From Bacillota bacterium (lineage in GTDB: Bacteria; Bacillota; Clostridia; Oscillospirales; Acutalibacteraceae), in assembly GCA_023391275.1 (NCBI GenBank), contig JAEWBE010000108.1:1-36166 (forward strand): 36,166 nucleotides of DNA. Reading direction: 5' to 3'. Under the pieces are notes generated by a model. It searched no databases, was not told the origin of the DNA, and saw only the letters and a list, made by a program, of their open reading frames with translations. Within the stretch, counting starts at the first letter, position 1; each line of letters opens with the position of its first letter. This document shows, piece by piece, positions 16,645-25,843 of the stretch. Both the position numbers and the translations under genes were made by a program.

Positions 16645-16725
16645 AGCGGGATATTTTATTTTCAAAGATATTTTTACAGCGGGCAATCCGTCCGATTTCC
16701 CGAACGAATTACCCGACTGTTCCGT

Positions 16726-18735
16726 TTATAATTTAAATTGTTCCAAAAGAGCCTTCAGGACCTGCGCCTGATGGTTCAGTTCTTCACTGGACGCCGCACT
16801 TTCTTCCGAGGTTGCCGAATTCGTCTGCACAACCGCTGAAATTTGTTCGACACCCAAGGTAATCTGATTGATCGATGTCGCCTGTTCATTTGTCGCTTTG
16901 GAGATTTTGCCGATCAATTCGGAGGATTTGCTTACGCCGTCGATGATGGTATGCAGGGACTGTGCCGTTTCGTTTGCAATGCCTGCGCCGTTTTGGACGG
17001 AGCGGACGGAATTTTCGATTAAAGCTGTCGTGTTTTTCGCAGCTTCCGCGCTTTTGCTCGCCAGATTTCTCACTTCGTCCGCAACCACGGCAAATCCTTT
17101 GCCCGCCGACCCCGCACGGGCCGCTTCGACAGCTGCGTTAAGCGCAAGAATATTGGTCTGGAAAGCAATGTCTTCGATGGTTTTAATAATCTTGCCGATT
17201 TCATTGGAGGATTCACTGATTTCAGCGATGGCCGCGCTTAAATTCCGCATATGCTCATCGCCCTGTTCCACTTCGCGAAAGGCAATATCCGCAAGCTGAT
17301 TTGCAGTGGAGGCATTTGATGCATTCCGGTTCACCTGATCTGCAATTTCCGTAATGGTTGCCGACAGCTGCTCAATGGCGCTTGCCTGCTCCGCGGCTCC
17401 CTGTGCGAGCGCCTGTGAAGCATTTGCGACCTGATCGGAACCGCTGGCAACCTGATCGGCGGAAGCGGTAATATCTGCAAAAGTTTTCACTAAAGTGGAT
17501 TTAATATTTTCCAGTGATGTTTTGATTTTCGCAAACTCCCCCGCATAATCGCAGTGAAGGTCAAACGCCAGATTACCCAAAGCGATTTGATCGAGGACCT
17601 CGGAAATCTCGTTGATATAATCAATATATTGCCGCAGCCGGCTCACTGTGCTGGAGATGGCCGCAGCGACCTGGCCGGTTTCATCCAGAGATTTCATTTC
17701 AACCGCAACATCCAGATTTCCGTCTGCAATTTGCTGTGCCGCATGATTCAGTTTTTTCAGCGGGTTGATAATGCTGCGGGAAATCAGGATAATCAACAGA
17801 AGAAGCAGTAAAATCGCAAACACAAAAATTACAAGCACCGTATTTCTCATGGTATTGTAGGTTGCGTTGAATTCCTGTTCCGGTATCCCGGTGGTTATCG
17901 TCCATCCCGTATCCCCTACAGCGGATAGATATCCGTAATTGGTTTTACCCATTGCGGTATACGTTATGAGCCCCGCTGTTTTTTTGGTGACCGCACTGAT
18001 AATATTTGCGGACATGCCGGTTTCCGAAACATTTTTATTATTACATGCCGGGTCCGGGTGGTGTATGATTGTTCCGTTTTCCGTTGCCAGCATATAGAAT
18101 CCCGTCTTGCCCAGCTTATAGCCCTGCACCATTTTATTCAAAGCAGCAAGGTCAAAGTCAATTGCGGTAACACCCAGCAGATTCTTTGTCCCTGTCCGGT
18201 ACACGGGTGCGACCACGCTTACAATCCAGGCCTTCGTCTGCGTATCCTGATACGGTTCCGTAATAAAAATCCTTTGCTTCTCCATCAGTTCCTTATACCA
18301 CGGTCTTTCCGTCACAACCCAGTCCGAAGCGGAAGTATAGCCGTCCGATTGAGTAAGCTGGCTGGAATCGATATCCGCAACCCATGAAACGACAATATTG
18401 TCCGGGTCGGTCAGTTTTACCCCGTCCAGTGTCCGCTTCACCTGTGCAAAGCCGTCCGCTGCTGTAATTTTGGTACCGGGAACCGTTTTTATAAAAGTAT
18501 CTTCAAATTGGGAATTAGCAGCCATCTGCTTTGCAATTTCAATGTATTTTGAAAAGTATGCGCTGATCTGATAAGAGGCCACCTGGGATTTGTCGGTAAG
18601 TTCACCGGTCGTCAGCTGAGAAACCGACTGCTTTACATTTATGAGCACCATAAATGCCGCGATACAGAAAATCGTTGCCACCGGGATTCCGATAAATATC
18701 AGCAACTTTGTCTGCAGACTTTTTTTCCGCTTCAT
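16726..18735 (-). CDS. methyl-accepting chemotaxis protein with dCache sensor
   Basis: The 669-residue receptor has a membrane helix (residues 10-35), an extracellular double-Cache-type domain to about residue 290 (WVVTERPWYKELMEK, VVAPVYRTGTKNLLGVTAID and HHPD are typical), a second helix, a HAMP domain, and a cytoplasmic signalling domain. The signalling tip is intact: EDIAFQTNILALNAAVEAAR, then GKGFAVVADEVRNLA. It should bind a small ligand outside and control the CheA kinase. No C-terminal CheR/CheB-tethering pentapeptide is seen. I chose the ATG at 18735 (MKRKKSLQTK), preceded by GGAG, over an upstream start that would add 27 polar residues. No other chemotaxis gene is nearby. Confidence 0.93.
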   Translation of the reverse strand: MKRKKSLQTKLLIFIGIPVATIFCIAAFMVLINVKQSVSQLTTGELTDKSQVASYQISAYFSKYIEIAKQMAANSQFEDTFIKTVPGTKITAADGFAQVKRTLDGVKLTDPDNIVVSWVADIDSSQLTQSDGYTSASDWVVTERPWYKELMEKQRIFITEPYQDTQTKAWIVSVVAPVYRTGTKNLLGVTAIDFDLAALNKMVQGYKLGKTGFYMLATENGTIIHHPDPACNNKNVSETGMSANIISAVTKKTAGLITYTAMGKTNYGYLSAVGDTGWTITTGIPEQEFNATYNTMRNTVLVIFVFAILLLLLLIILISRSIINPLKKLNHAAQQIADGNLDVAVEMKSLDETGQVAAAISSTVSRLRQYIDYINEISEVLDQIALGNLAFDLHCDYAGEFAKIKTSLENIKSTLVKTFADITASADQVASGSDQVANASQALAQGAAEQASAIEQLSATITEIADQVNRNASNASTANQLADIAFREVEQGDEHMRNLSAAIAEISESSNEIGKIIKTIEDIAFQTNILALNAAVEAARAGSAGKGFAVVADEVRNLASKSAEAAKNTTALIENSVRSVQNGAGIANETAQSLHTIIDGVSKSSELIGKISKATNEQATSINQITLGVEQISAVVQTNSATSEESAASSEELNHQAQVLKALLEQFKL

Positions 18736-18796
18736 ATTATTCACTCCGTTTTTCAATTTAAGAAGTGAGGGGCTGTCCAGCAACTTCTTATCTACT

Positions 18797-18823
18797 TTAT
18801 CGTTGAATAGCGACAAAAATTTT
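18797..18823 (-). promoter_or_regulatory. weak candidate sigma-28-type promoter for the chemotaxis receptor
   Basis: On the minus strand AAAA (18823-18820), 15 bp, then AACGATAA (18804-18797), resembling the flagellar sigma consensus TAAA-N15-GCCGATAA in nine of twelve bases. It lies 62 bp before the ATG. The 346-bp gap 18736-19081 shows no gene, only this site and the terminator at 19023. Confidence 0.25.
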
Positions 18824-19022
18824 GGCCGAATTATGAAATGCAGAAATGTTTGTTGGACTGACTATTTAGTTCTCAACATCAACCTGATTTTTAGTGATAA
18901 AACAAACACTTTCCCGGTGTGACTATGTCAACGGCAGCAAGACGTTTTGAACCCGTTTTCATTCCGGAATTATTGGCAAGGCTCACAGATTAAGGAGCCG
19001 TACCGGCCCGAAAATACAGAAA

Positions 19023-19048
19023 GCCCGGCAGCAAAATTACTGTCGGGC
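19023..19048. terminator. terminator of the coaB-coaC-P1 peptidase operon
   Basis: GCCCGGCAG (19023-19031) pairs with CTGTCGGGC (19040-19048) with one G-U. On the minus strand it is followed by TTTCTGTATTTT; on the plus strand by CCAAAAATATTTT. Confidence 0.7.
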
Positions 19049-19081
19049 CCAAAAATATTTTCATGCCGTATTCCGGCAGAA

Positions 19082-20074
19082 TCAGCATTCCCTTCCCGTT
19101 TCCAATTCCTGATACGATTTGTAGCCGTAGGCGGTTTCCGCCTTTTTCACCGCGTTGAGAATCGCCTGTTCCACCGCGCGGACAGCCAGAATACCCACGA
19201 CATCCGGGTTAGCTTCGACCGCTCCGGCAGCCATGGTAAAAATGGTGTCCCCGTCGAAAACGGTATGAGCCGGGCGCACCGCGCGCGCAATGCCGTTATG
19301 GGATACGGAAGCCAGTTTGTTCGCCTGCGCTTTGTCCAGCCCCGCGTTGGTAATCACCGTTCCGATGATCGTATTGCCGCTGACCGCATTCCCGCTAAAA
19401 ATATCCGTTTTATCCTCATAATTTGTCAGCATAATTTTCTCGGAGTCTGCAAGAGACTTCCTGTCGTCGCTTAAAACACCCGCAATCAGGCGGTTTTCTT
19501 TTGGGTCAAAGATATCGCCCACGCAGTTGACAGCCATTACCGCCGCGACTTTTAACGCACCGGTCTGATAACAGGCAATGCCCAGCCCTCCCTTCATGGC
19601 GTATTCAATCCCTCTTGTTTTGCCGATGGTCGCCCCTGTTCCGGCGCCGAGATTTCCTTCACCCGAAAGCCCGATGTAAGCATTGCGGCAAGCGTCGTAT
19701 CCCATTTGCCGGTCGGGCCGGATACGGGCATCCCCGCATTTCAAATCGAACAAAATTGCCCCGCAGACGATGGGGACTTTTGCAACCGCCACATCCCTGC
19801 CGACGCCCCGTTCCTCCAGGAACCGCATCACACCGCCCGCGGCATCCAGCCCGAATGCGCTGCCGCCCGCGAGAACAACGGCATGGATGCTCTGCCGCAG
19901 ACTGCACGGATTCAGCGCGTCCGTTTCCCGTGTTCCGGGCGAACCGCCGCGGACATCCACCCCCGCCACCGCGCCTTCCTCACAGATAATAACAGTACAG
20001 CCTGTTCCGACTGCCGTGTTTTGCGCGCTGCCAATATGAAATCCATCGATTTCCGTAATGTTAATTTCCTTCAT
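19082..20074 (-). CDS. P1 family (S58) peptidase, DmpA/BapA-like
   Basis: The 330-residue protein belongs to the self-cleaving Ntn-type P1 family of L-aminopeptidases/D-esterases and beta-peptidyl aminopeptidases. Signatures are ICEEGAVAGVDVRGGSPGTR near the N-terminus, LAGGSAFGLDAAGGVMRFLE, and the cleavage/nucleophile region GNTIIGTVITNAG around residue 235, where Thr replaces the Ser of DmpA, as in many family members. RAVRPAHTVFDGDTIF also fits. It starts 2 bp after coaC and its ribosome-binding site lies inside the coaC end, so it is the last gene of that operon. The substrate is unknown; beta-alanyl peptides are a possibility raised by the context. Confidence 0.9.
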   Translation of the reverse strand: MKEINITEIDGFHIGSAQNTAVGTGCTVIICEEGAVAGVDVRGGSPGTRETDALNPCSLRQSIHAVVLAGGSAFGLDAAGGVMRFLEERGVGRDVAVAKVPIVCGAILFDLKCGDARIRPDRQMGYDACRNAYIGLSGEGNLGAGTGATIGKTRGIEYAMKGGLGIACYQTGALKVAAVMAVNCVGDIFDPKENRLIAGVLSDDRKSLADSEKIMLTNYEDKTDIFSGNAVSGNTIIGTVITNAGLDKAQANKLASVSHNGIARAVRPAHTVFDGDTIFTMAAGAVEANPDVVGILAVRAVEQAILNAVKKAETAYGYKSYQELETGREC

Positions 20075-20076
20075 AT

Positions 20077-20619
20077 TTATGATTGCTCCATAGCGGCGAG
20101 CGCCGCTTTTACAATGTCCTCAACCTCCGCAAGCGCGCCGTTTCCCACTGTCCCGCAGGCCAGCAGGCTTTCCTTCGGTTCAATCAGCCGATAACCGTAT
20201 TTTTGCAGCTTCGCAAGGTTCTCCTGCACAATCGGATTCCCCCACATATTGGTATTCATGGCGGGTACAATCAGCACCGGCTTGTTCCTTACGGCAAGAA
20301 CCGTGGTGGAAAGCATGTCGTCCCCGATTCCTCCGGCAATCTTCCCAATAATATTTGCTGTTGCGGGCGCAATCAGCACGGCATCCGCTTTTTGCGCCAA
20401 TGAAATATGCTTCACTTCATTTGGGAAGTCATCCTGAAACACATCGGTGTAAACACGGTTTTGCGTCAGGGTACGGAACGTAAGCGGCGTGACGAATTTT
20501 GTCGCTCCATTCGTCATAATCACTTCAACCTGACAGCCCTTTTTAAAAAGCAGGCGGGCGATTTCCGCCGCTTTGTAAGCCGCGATACTGCCGGTCACGC
20601 CAAGAATAATATTCTTCAA
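20077..20619 (-). CDS. coaC: phosphopantothenoylcysteine decarboxylase
   Basis: A 180-residue stand-alone flavoprotein of the HFCD family that decarboxylates 4'-phosphopantothenoylcysteine to 4'-phosphopantetheine in coenzyme A synthesis. Visible motifs are the FMN-binding GVTGSIAAYKAAEIARLL, the active-site His in NEVKHISLAQKAD, and the substrate-recognition PAMNTNMW (PXMNXXMW). Most bacteria have a fused CoaBC; here the two are separate genes. It begins with TTG (20617-20619) that shares bases with the coaB TGA stop, and GGAGGG lies before it, so translation is coupled. Confidence 0.94.
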   Translation of the reverse strand: MKNIILGVTGSIAAYKAAEIARLLFKKGCQVEVIMTNGATKFVTPLTFRTLTQNRVYTDVFQDDFPNEVKHISLAQKADAVLIAPATANIIGKIAGGIGDDMLSTTVLAVRNKPVLIVPAMNTNMWGNPIVQENLAKLQKYGYRLIEPKESLLACGTVGNGALAEVEDIVKAALAAMEQS

Positions 20620-21401
20620 TTTGAACCCTCCGAACTCTCTTTTAACAGCTTGTCCACAATTCCCTTTGCAATATTTTCTTTTCCTGAGTATTTTATAAAA
20701 TTCGCGCCCGCATCAATCAGGTACCCTTCATGGTTTCCCTTTCGGATCGAATCGGTATCATTGGCAAGCACAAAATCACATTCATTTTTCAACAAAAGCT
20801 GATATGCCGTGTCTATTAATTTCCCCTCATCCACACCGCTTAACAGTTTAAAACCCACCAGAGCGGTGCGGGGGCTGAGCTTTTTAATCATCCCGATTAT
20901 TTTCGGGGTTTTTTCCAGCACCAGAACCGGGTTCTCCAGTTCGGAACTGATTTTCTTTTCACCGGCCAGCGAATATTCCGTGATCGTTTCCCGAACCATG
21001 TTAATCCAGTCCTCCCGCGATGGGGCGGCCTGCAAATTCTGAAATTTCTCCGCCATACCCTCCGCAATCAGTTCCGGTGTTGTTATACTGCGCACCTTGT
21101 AATCGCTCACCGCCATCGAATGGATAACGGCGTCGATACGCTGCGTGGTCAGCAAGCCGCTCAGTTTTTCCTGCAGCTGCCGTGTGCCTTCAATCCGGAT
21201 AACGCGGATTCCGGGATCCTCCACGGCCGGAACCGCGGAGCCTGCGCCGCAAAGGTAATAAATCGTGTGCTCCCGTGCGGCAAGCCTGTGTGAAAACTCC
21301 TCCGCAATCAGGCTGCCCAGCCTGCCGGTAGCCTCATTGGCAATGGTTCTGACCGCATCGATTCTCTCCCTTGTTCCGCCGGCCGTAATAATCAAATTCA
21401 A
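20616..21401 (-). CDS. coaB: phosphopantothenate-cysteine ligase
   Basis: A 261-residue ligase that joins 4'-phosphopantothenate and cysteine, the step before CoaC. Signatures are LIITAGGTRERIDAVRTIAN and ATGRLG at the N-terminus, HSMAVSDYKV, the Lys in KKISSELENP and LVGFKLLSG with VLANDTDSI. Its N-terminus begins directly at the Rossmann strand. I placed the start at a TTG (21399-21401) preceded by AAGGATGTGAG; reading further upstream adds 31 residues unlike any CoaB. Both CoaB and CoaC therefore appear to use TTG starts, which would keep expression low. Separate coaB and coaC genes are known from streptococci, enterococci and some Clostridia. Confidence 0.9.
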   Translation of the reverse strand: MNLIITAGGTRERIDAVRTIANEATGRLGSLIAEEFSHRLAAREHTIYYLCGAGSAVPAVEDPGIRVIRIEGTRQLQEKLSGLLTTQRIDAVIHSMAVSDYKVRSITTPELIAEGMAEKFQNLQAAPSREDWINMVRETITEYSLAGEKKISSELENPVLVLEKTPKIIGMIKKLSPRTALVGFKLLSGVDEGKLIDTAYQLLLKNECDFVLANDTDSIRKGNHEGYLIDAGANFIKYSGKENIAKGIVDKLLKESSEGSN

Positions 21402-21490
21402 ACGCTCACATCCTTTGAAATACTGTTTTCTGCCGATGCGTCGGCTCTTCTGACTGGCGGTGTTCCCGCCTATCTGGAACAGCCCAAGCA

Positions 21491-22015
21491 TCACGACGAT
21501 TTCTTTGTATTTTCTTTCCGGGGTTTTCTCTTTTCTACCGTCCTGCGGCTGAATTCATTGGACAGAACACTGATATTCCCATCCACTTCAAGCACCGCCA
21601 AATCCACTTCTTCAATTTTGGAGACCCCATGTTCCCGAATCGCTTCCATAATCTCGTCCATCGTCAGCTTGGCTCTTACCACATTGCCGTGATTCAGCTT
21701 CCCCTTATAAATCAGGAGCACCGTTTCCCCCTGAATCAGCCGGCTGAACTTCGGGAACCGGTATAAAAACAATTTAAAAAGATAATTCACAACAAATAAC
21801 GCGCCCGCGGCCACCAACCCGCCGGATAACGTGGAGTTGGAACCAACCATGGCGTTTTGAACCGAATTGCTGATCAGCAAAATAAAGACCAAATCCACAA
21901 CCGAAAGCTGGGACAGCTCCTTTTTCCCAAACAGACGAATTGCAATAATGATAAATAAATAAACCACAACCGTGCTGATTATGATTTGAACATACCCATT
22001 TGAAAAAATTGACAT
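21491..22015 (-). CDS. DUF421 (YetF-like) membrane protein
   Basis: The 174-residue protein has three N-terminal membrane helices (IIISTVVVYLFIIIAIRLFG, VVDLVFILLISNSVQNAM, GGLVAAGALFVVNYLFK) and a cytoplasmic C-terminal domain with the YetF-type sequence LTMDEIMEAIREHGVSKIEEV. The KKELSQLSVVDLVFILLISN segment is highly typical of the family. YetF-type proteins are linked to spore and germination membranes in Bacillus, but a molecular function is not settled. GGGAGG precedes the ATG. It sits 43 bp after the hydrolase gene and 89 bp before coaB, in the same operon. Confidence 0.9.
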   Translation of the reverse strand: MSIFSNGYVQIIISTVVVYLFIIIAIRLFGKKELSQLSVVDLVFILLISNSVQNAMVGSNSTLSGGLVAAGALFVVNYLFKLFLYRFPKFSRLIQGETVLLIYKGKLNHGNVVRAKLTMDEIMEAIREHGVSKIEEVDLAVLEVDGNISVLSNEFSRRTVEKRKPRKENTKKSS

Positions 22016-22058
22016 GCTACGAATCCTCCCGCAAGATAAGGTCGATTTTCCGCGCGGA

Positions 22059-22613
22059 TTAATCCAATGAGGAGACTCCCGTTTTTTCGCTGTTTATGAT
22101 TTTTATCTGCATCCCCAGCATCACATCAAGAGCCTTCTGATTCAGGCTGTCGTCATTGCTGGCGGTGCAGGCGGCGTCCACAATAATTTCCGCTTCGGGC
22201 AAAGCGGCTTTTGCCAAAACGGCGTTGGATATCACGCAGATATTGGAAACGACGCCGATCAGCTCAACACTGTCATAGGTGTTTTCAGCAAGATAGGCCG
22301 CCAGCTTCATCGACCCAAACGTCACTTTTTCAAAGCATTTGCTTGTCTTGTCACAGAGGCCGGAGACAGCGCCGTACAAATTCCACCCTTGCGTATTCCT
22401 GATGCAATGCGGGACCGGCAAATTTTTACCCTCCTGCGTTTGCAGGTAATTTTCGCCGTGCGTGTCAAGCGTAAATACGACTTCGTCACCGTTTTGTCTG
22501 TATTGCTCAATCTTTCGGCAAATTTGCTTTTCCAGCGCGATTGCTTTGTCAAAGCCCAGACTTCCGCTCACAAAATCATTTTGATAATCCACAACAACCA
22601 ATATCTTTTTCAT
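22059..22613 (-). CDS. cysteine hydrolase, isochorismatase/nicotinamidase-like
   Basis: The 184-residue protein has the isochorismatase fold with the expected triad: Asp9 in VVVDYQNDF, Lys96 in CFEKVTFGS and Cys126 in GVVSNICVISNA. The DTHGENY segment (Asp50, His52) and HC at residues 69-70 resemble the metal site of nicotinamidase (PncA). Nicotinamidase activity, feeding NAD salvage, is therefore the leading guess, but other amidases share this layout. The ATG at 22613 is preceded by GGAGGG; an upstream in-frame start would add eight residues without a better site. It is the first gene of a five-gene operon that ends with coaB, coaC and the P1 peptidase. Confidence 0.85.
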   Translation of the reverse strand: MKKILVVVDYQNDFVSGSLGFDKAIALEKQICRKIEQYRQNGDEVVFTLDTHGENYLQTQEGKNLPVPHCIRNTQGWNLYGAVSGLCDKTSKCFEKVTFGSMKLAAYLAENTYDSVELIGVVSNICVISNAVLAKAALPEAEIIVDAACTASNDDSLNQKALDVMLGMQIKIINSEKTGVSSLD

Positions 22614-22679
22614 CTGAAATCGTCCCTCCATACACAAGGTATCCCCTCAAAAGCAGCTGAGGCTTTGCCAATTATTGTA

Positions 22680-22708
22680 ATTATACTTCACACGGGTCAA
22701 TTCATCAA
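22680..22708 (-). promoter_or_regulatory. sigma-A promoter of the hydrolase-DUF421-coaB-coaC-P1 operon
   Basis: On the minus strand TTGATG (22708-22703), a 17-bp spacer and a perfect TATAAT (22685-22680). The start would be near 22673, about 60 nt before the first ATG. Confidence 0.7.
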
Positions 22709-22805
22709 TCCTATTCTCATACATTCCCCTGTATGAACCGGGAAATTCTATTCAGCAGAATGATTTTTTGTTTGTCTTATTTATCATCTTCGCCAGAAAC
22801 AGCAA

Positions 22806-22840
22806 ATGCCGGAACCCGTGAAAGCAACGGATTCCGGCAT
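22806..22840 (-). terminator. terminator after pflA
   Basis: ATGCCGGAA (22806-22814) pairs with TTCCGGCAT (22832-22840), with an inner CCGT/ACGG extension. It starts 6 bp after the pflA stop and is followed on the minus strand by a moderately U-rich TTGCTGTTTCTGG. Confidence 0.6.
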
Positions 22841-22846
22841 AACAAT

Positions 22847-23563
22847 TTATTTTGCACATTGGTTACCAATTACCTGATACAGTCTTTGAATTGTGGAATC
22901 GGGGCATTCCCCGCAGCCGCGCAGAGGAAAATCGATTCCCATTGCATCATATTTCGTAATACACATTTTCCGAAACGGCAGCAGCTCCAGCTTTTCCAAA
23001 TTGGAAAACCGGCGGGACAGGGCGGCAATTTTCAGGGCATGCTCGTCGCTGTCGGTCAGGCCGGGAACGACAACATGCCGAATCCACAGCGGTACGCGCA
23101 TAGTTTCCGTTTGTTTTAAAAATTCAAGCACCGTGTTCCTGCTGCCGTTACAGTACCGCTGATAATCGGCCTCCCCTGAAAATTTCAGGTCACAAAGAAC
23201 CAGGTCTGTATGAGCCAGCACTGCATGGGCCCCCGGAGGGCTACCGATTCCCGCGGTATCCAGTGCGGTATGAATTCCCGCACCGTGCAGCCGTTCAAAC
23301 AGCGCAGCCGTAAATTCCCACTGCATCAGCGGCTCACCGCCGGAAACGGTCACGCCGCCGTTTTTACCGAAATAGGGCCGATACCGCAGGACCTTTTCAA
23401 AGACTTCCTCCACGCTGTATTCCCTGCCTCCGGAGGCGCTCCATGTATCCGGATTGTGGCAGTATGCACAGCGAAGGGAACATCCCTGCATAAAAACCAC
23501 AAAGCGCAGCCCGGGCCCGTCAACCGCGCCCAGACTCTGAAAAGAGTGGATTCTTCCTTTCAT
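22847..23563 (-). CDS. pflA: pyruvate formate-lyase activating enzyme
   Basis: A 238-residue radical-SAM enzyme that places the glycyl radical on PflB. The [4Fe-4S] motif CSLRCAYC lies near residues 29-36 in the usual context MQGCSLRCAYCHNPDTW, and the N-terminus GRIHSFQSLGAVDGPGLRFV is diagnostic of PflA. VTVSGGEPLMQ and LDTAGIG are further family signatures. Its ATG overlaps the pflB stop codon by one base (TAATG), with GAGGTGATG as ribosome-binding site, so the two are translationally coupled and share the riboswitch-controlled promoter upstream of pflB. Confidence 0.96.
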   Translation of the reverse strand: MKGRIHSFQSLGAVDGPGLRFVVFMQGCSLRCAYCHNPDTWSASGGREYSVEEVFEKVLRYRPYFGKNGGVTVSGGEPLMQWEFTAALFERLHGAGIHTALDTAGIGSPPGAHAVLAHTDLVLCDLKFSGEADYQRYCNGSRNTVLEFLKQTETMRVPLWIRHVVVPGLTDSDEHALKIAALSRRFSNLEKLELLPFRKMCITKYDAMGIDFPLRGCGECPDSTIQRLYQVIGNQCAK

Positions 23564-25794
23564 TACATCACCTCGTGAAAAGTCCTCGCGATTACCTCAC
23601 GCTGCTGTTCCTTCGAAAGTTTGTGGAAATTCACGGCATACCCGGATACCCGAATCGTAAGATTGGGATAACGTTCAGGATGCTCGCTGGCCTCCAGAAG
23701 GGTTTCCCTGTTCAGTACATTCACATTCAGGTGGTGCGCTTTCTGCGCGAAATAGCCGTCAAGGATGGAAATCAGGTTGCTGTAACGCTCTTCCTCCCGA
23801 TGGCCCAGCGCCTGCGGGACAATGGAGAAGGTATTGGAAATACCGTCCTTGCAAACATCATAGGACAGCTTTGCGACAGAATTCAGGGCCGCGAGGGCGC
23901 CGTTCTTCTCGCGGTTGTGCATTGGGTTCGCTCCGGGGGCGAACGGCTCGCCGGCTTTTCTGCCGTCCGGGGTCGCGCCGGTTTTTTTACCGTAAACAAC
24001 GTTGGAAGTGATGGTCAAAATCGACAGGGTATGTTCCGCGCCGCGGTAAGCCGGAGTTTTTTTCAGTTCTTCGAAGAAAAGGCCGACCTGCTCCTGCGCA
24101 ATGGAATCCACGCGGTCGTCGTCGTTGCCGAAAGCAGGGTAATCGCCGGTGATTTCAAAACTCCTGATCAAACCGGTTTCGTCGCGGATACATTTCACTC
24201 TGGCATACTTAATCGCGGAAAGCGAATCCGCCAAAACAGACATGCCCGCAACCCCAAAGGCCATAAAACGGTGCACATCGGTGTCGTGCAGAGCCATCTG
24301 CGTTTTCTCATAGGCGTATTTATCATGCATATAATGAATCATATTCATGGCGCTGACATAGGTTTTTGCCAGCCACTCACGATAAAAGTTCATTAATTCC
24401 AACACTTTTCCGTATTCCAGGTACTCCCCGTCATAAGGCGCACAGGCAGGCGCGGCCTGTATTCCGCTCTTTTCGTCGCGCCCGCCGTTCAGGCTGAGCA
24501 GAAGCAGTTTGGCCAAATTCGCCCTTGCCCCGAAAAACTGCATATCCTTACCCACGCGCATGGCGGAAACACAGCAGGCAATTGCGTAATCATCCCCGAA
24601 TTTCGGGCGCATAAGATCGTCGTTTTCGTATTGCAGGGCATTCGTATCACAGGAAACCTTTACGGCAAAGCGCTTAAAATTCGCCGGCAGTGAGTCGGAC
24701 CACAGCACCCTAAGGTTCGGTTCCGCGGACGGACCGAGGTTGTAAAGCGTGTTCAGGATGCGAAAGGAATTTTTTGTGACGAGTGTTCTGCCGTCTTCCC
24801 CCATGCCGCCGACCGATTCCGTAATCCACATCGGATCGCCCGCAAAAAGTTCGTTGTATTCCGGGGTGCGCAGATGCCTGGCCATGCGCAGCTTCATAAC
24901 AAAATCATCCATAATTTCCTGCGCCTGCCGTTCGGTCAGCAGCCCCGCTTTAAGATCCCGCTCAAAATAAATATCGAGGAAAGTGCTGACCCGGCCCAAA
25001 CTCATCGCGGCCCCGTTCTGCTCCTTAATTGCGCCCAGATAGGCGAAATACAGCCATTGCACCGCTTCCTTCGCGCTCACTGCCGGCTGTGAAATATCGC
25101 ATCCGTACAGAGCCGCCATTTCTTTCAGATACCCTAAAAATGCGATCTGCTGGTACAGCTCCTCCAGCAGGCGGATGTTATCCGCATCCATTGTACGCGT
25201 ACCGGCGAGCGCCTTATCCTTTTTCTTTTCTTCTATCAGCCGGTCAACTCCGTAAAGCGCGACCCTGCGGTAGTCACCGATAATCCTTCCGCGGCCGTAG
25301 GCATCCGGCAGCCCGGTGATGATGCCGCAGTGGCGGGCGGCTTTGATCTCGTCCGTATAGACGCGGAATACGCCGTCGTTATGGGTGGTTCTGTACCGGA
25401 ATTCATCCTCCACATTTTGGGAAAGACGGTATCCGTAAGCCGCACACGCTTTGCGCGTCATATTAAGGCCGCCGAAGGGATTGATTCCCCTGCGCAAAGG
25501 GCGGTCGGTCTGAAGCCCCACAATGATTTCTTTTTCCTTGTCCAGGTAACCGGGGCGGTAACTGGTCAGGGAGCTGACGGTCTGCGTGTCCACATCCAGA
25601 ACACCGCCGAATTCCCGCTCCAGTTCCGTTAGATGGCTGAGTTTTTTCATCAGCCCATCGGTGCGTTCCGTAGACAAAGACAGAAAAGCTTCATTGCCCT
25701 CGTATGGCGTACAGTTGGCCTGTATAAAGTCCCTGACGTCAATTTTTGTTTTCCAGTTTTCGCCTTGAAAAAATTCCCACGCCTGATTGCTCAT
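23563..25794 (-). CDS. pflB: formate C-acetyltransferase (pyruvate formate-lyase)
   Basis: The 743-residue glycyl-radical enzyme converts pyruvate and CoA to acetyl-CoA and formate in anaerobic cells. The catalytic Cys-Cys pair is in YAIACCVSAMR (residues 407-408) and the radical glycine in RVSGYAV (Gly718), both in normal positions for PFL. The start is the ATG at 25794 (MSNQAWEFFQGE), preceded by AGAAGGAG; an upstream extension of 17 residues lacks support. Besides energy metabolism, formate supplies one-carbon units for purine synthesis through formyl-tetrahydrofolate, which explains the ZTP riboswitch in its leader. Confidence 0.97.
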   Translation of the reverse strand: MSNQAWEFFQGENWKTKIDVRDFIQANCTPYEGNEAFLSLSTERTDGLMKKLSHLTELEREFGGVLDVDTQTVSSLTSYRPGYLDKEKEIIVGLQTDRPLRRGINPFGGLNMTRKACAAYGYRLSQNVEDEFRYRTTHNDGVFRVYTDEIKAARHCGIITGLPDAYGRGRIIGDYRRVALYGVDRLIEEKKKDKALAGTRTMDADNIRLLEELYQQIAFLGYLKEMAALYGCDISQPAVSAKEAVQWLYFAYLGAIKEQNGAAMSLGRVSTFLDIYFERDLKAGLLTERQAQEIMDDFVMKLRMARHLRTPEYNELFAGDPMWITESVGGMGEDGRTLVTKNSFRILNTLYNLGPSAEPNLRVLWSDSLPANFKRFAVKVSCDTNALQYENDDLMRPKFGDDYAIACCVSAMRVGKDMQFFGARANLAKLLLLSLNGGRDEKSGIQAAPACAPYDGEYLEYGKVLELMNFYREWLAKTYVSAMNMIHYMHDKYAYEKTQMALHDTDVHRFMAFGVAGMSVLADSLSAIKYARVKCIRDETGLIRSFEITGDYPAFGNDDDRVDSIAQEQVGLFFEELKKTPAYRGAEHTLSILTITSNVVYGKKTGATPDGRKAGEPFAPGANPMHNREKNGALAALNSVAKLSYDVCKDGISNTFSIVPQALGHREEERYSNLISILDGYFAQKAHHLNVNVLNRETLLEASEHPERYPNLTIRVSGYAVNFHKLSKEQQREVIARTFHEVM

Positions 25795-25843
25795 ACACTT
25801 CTCCTTCTGATTCAACAAAGCATCTGCGCCGCTCTTTTTAAAC

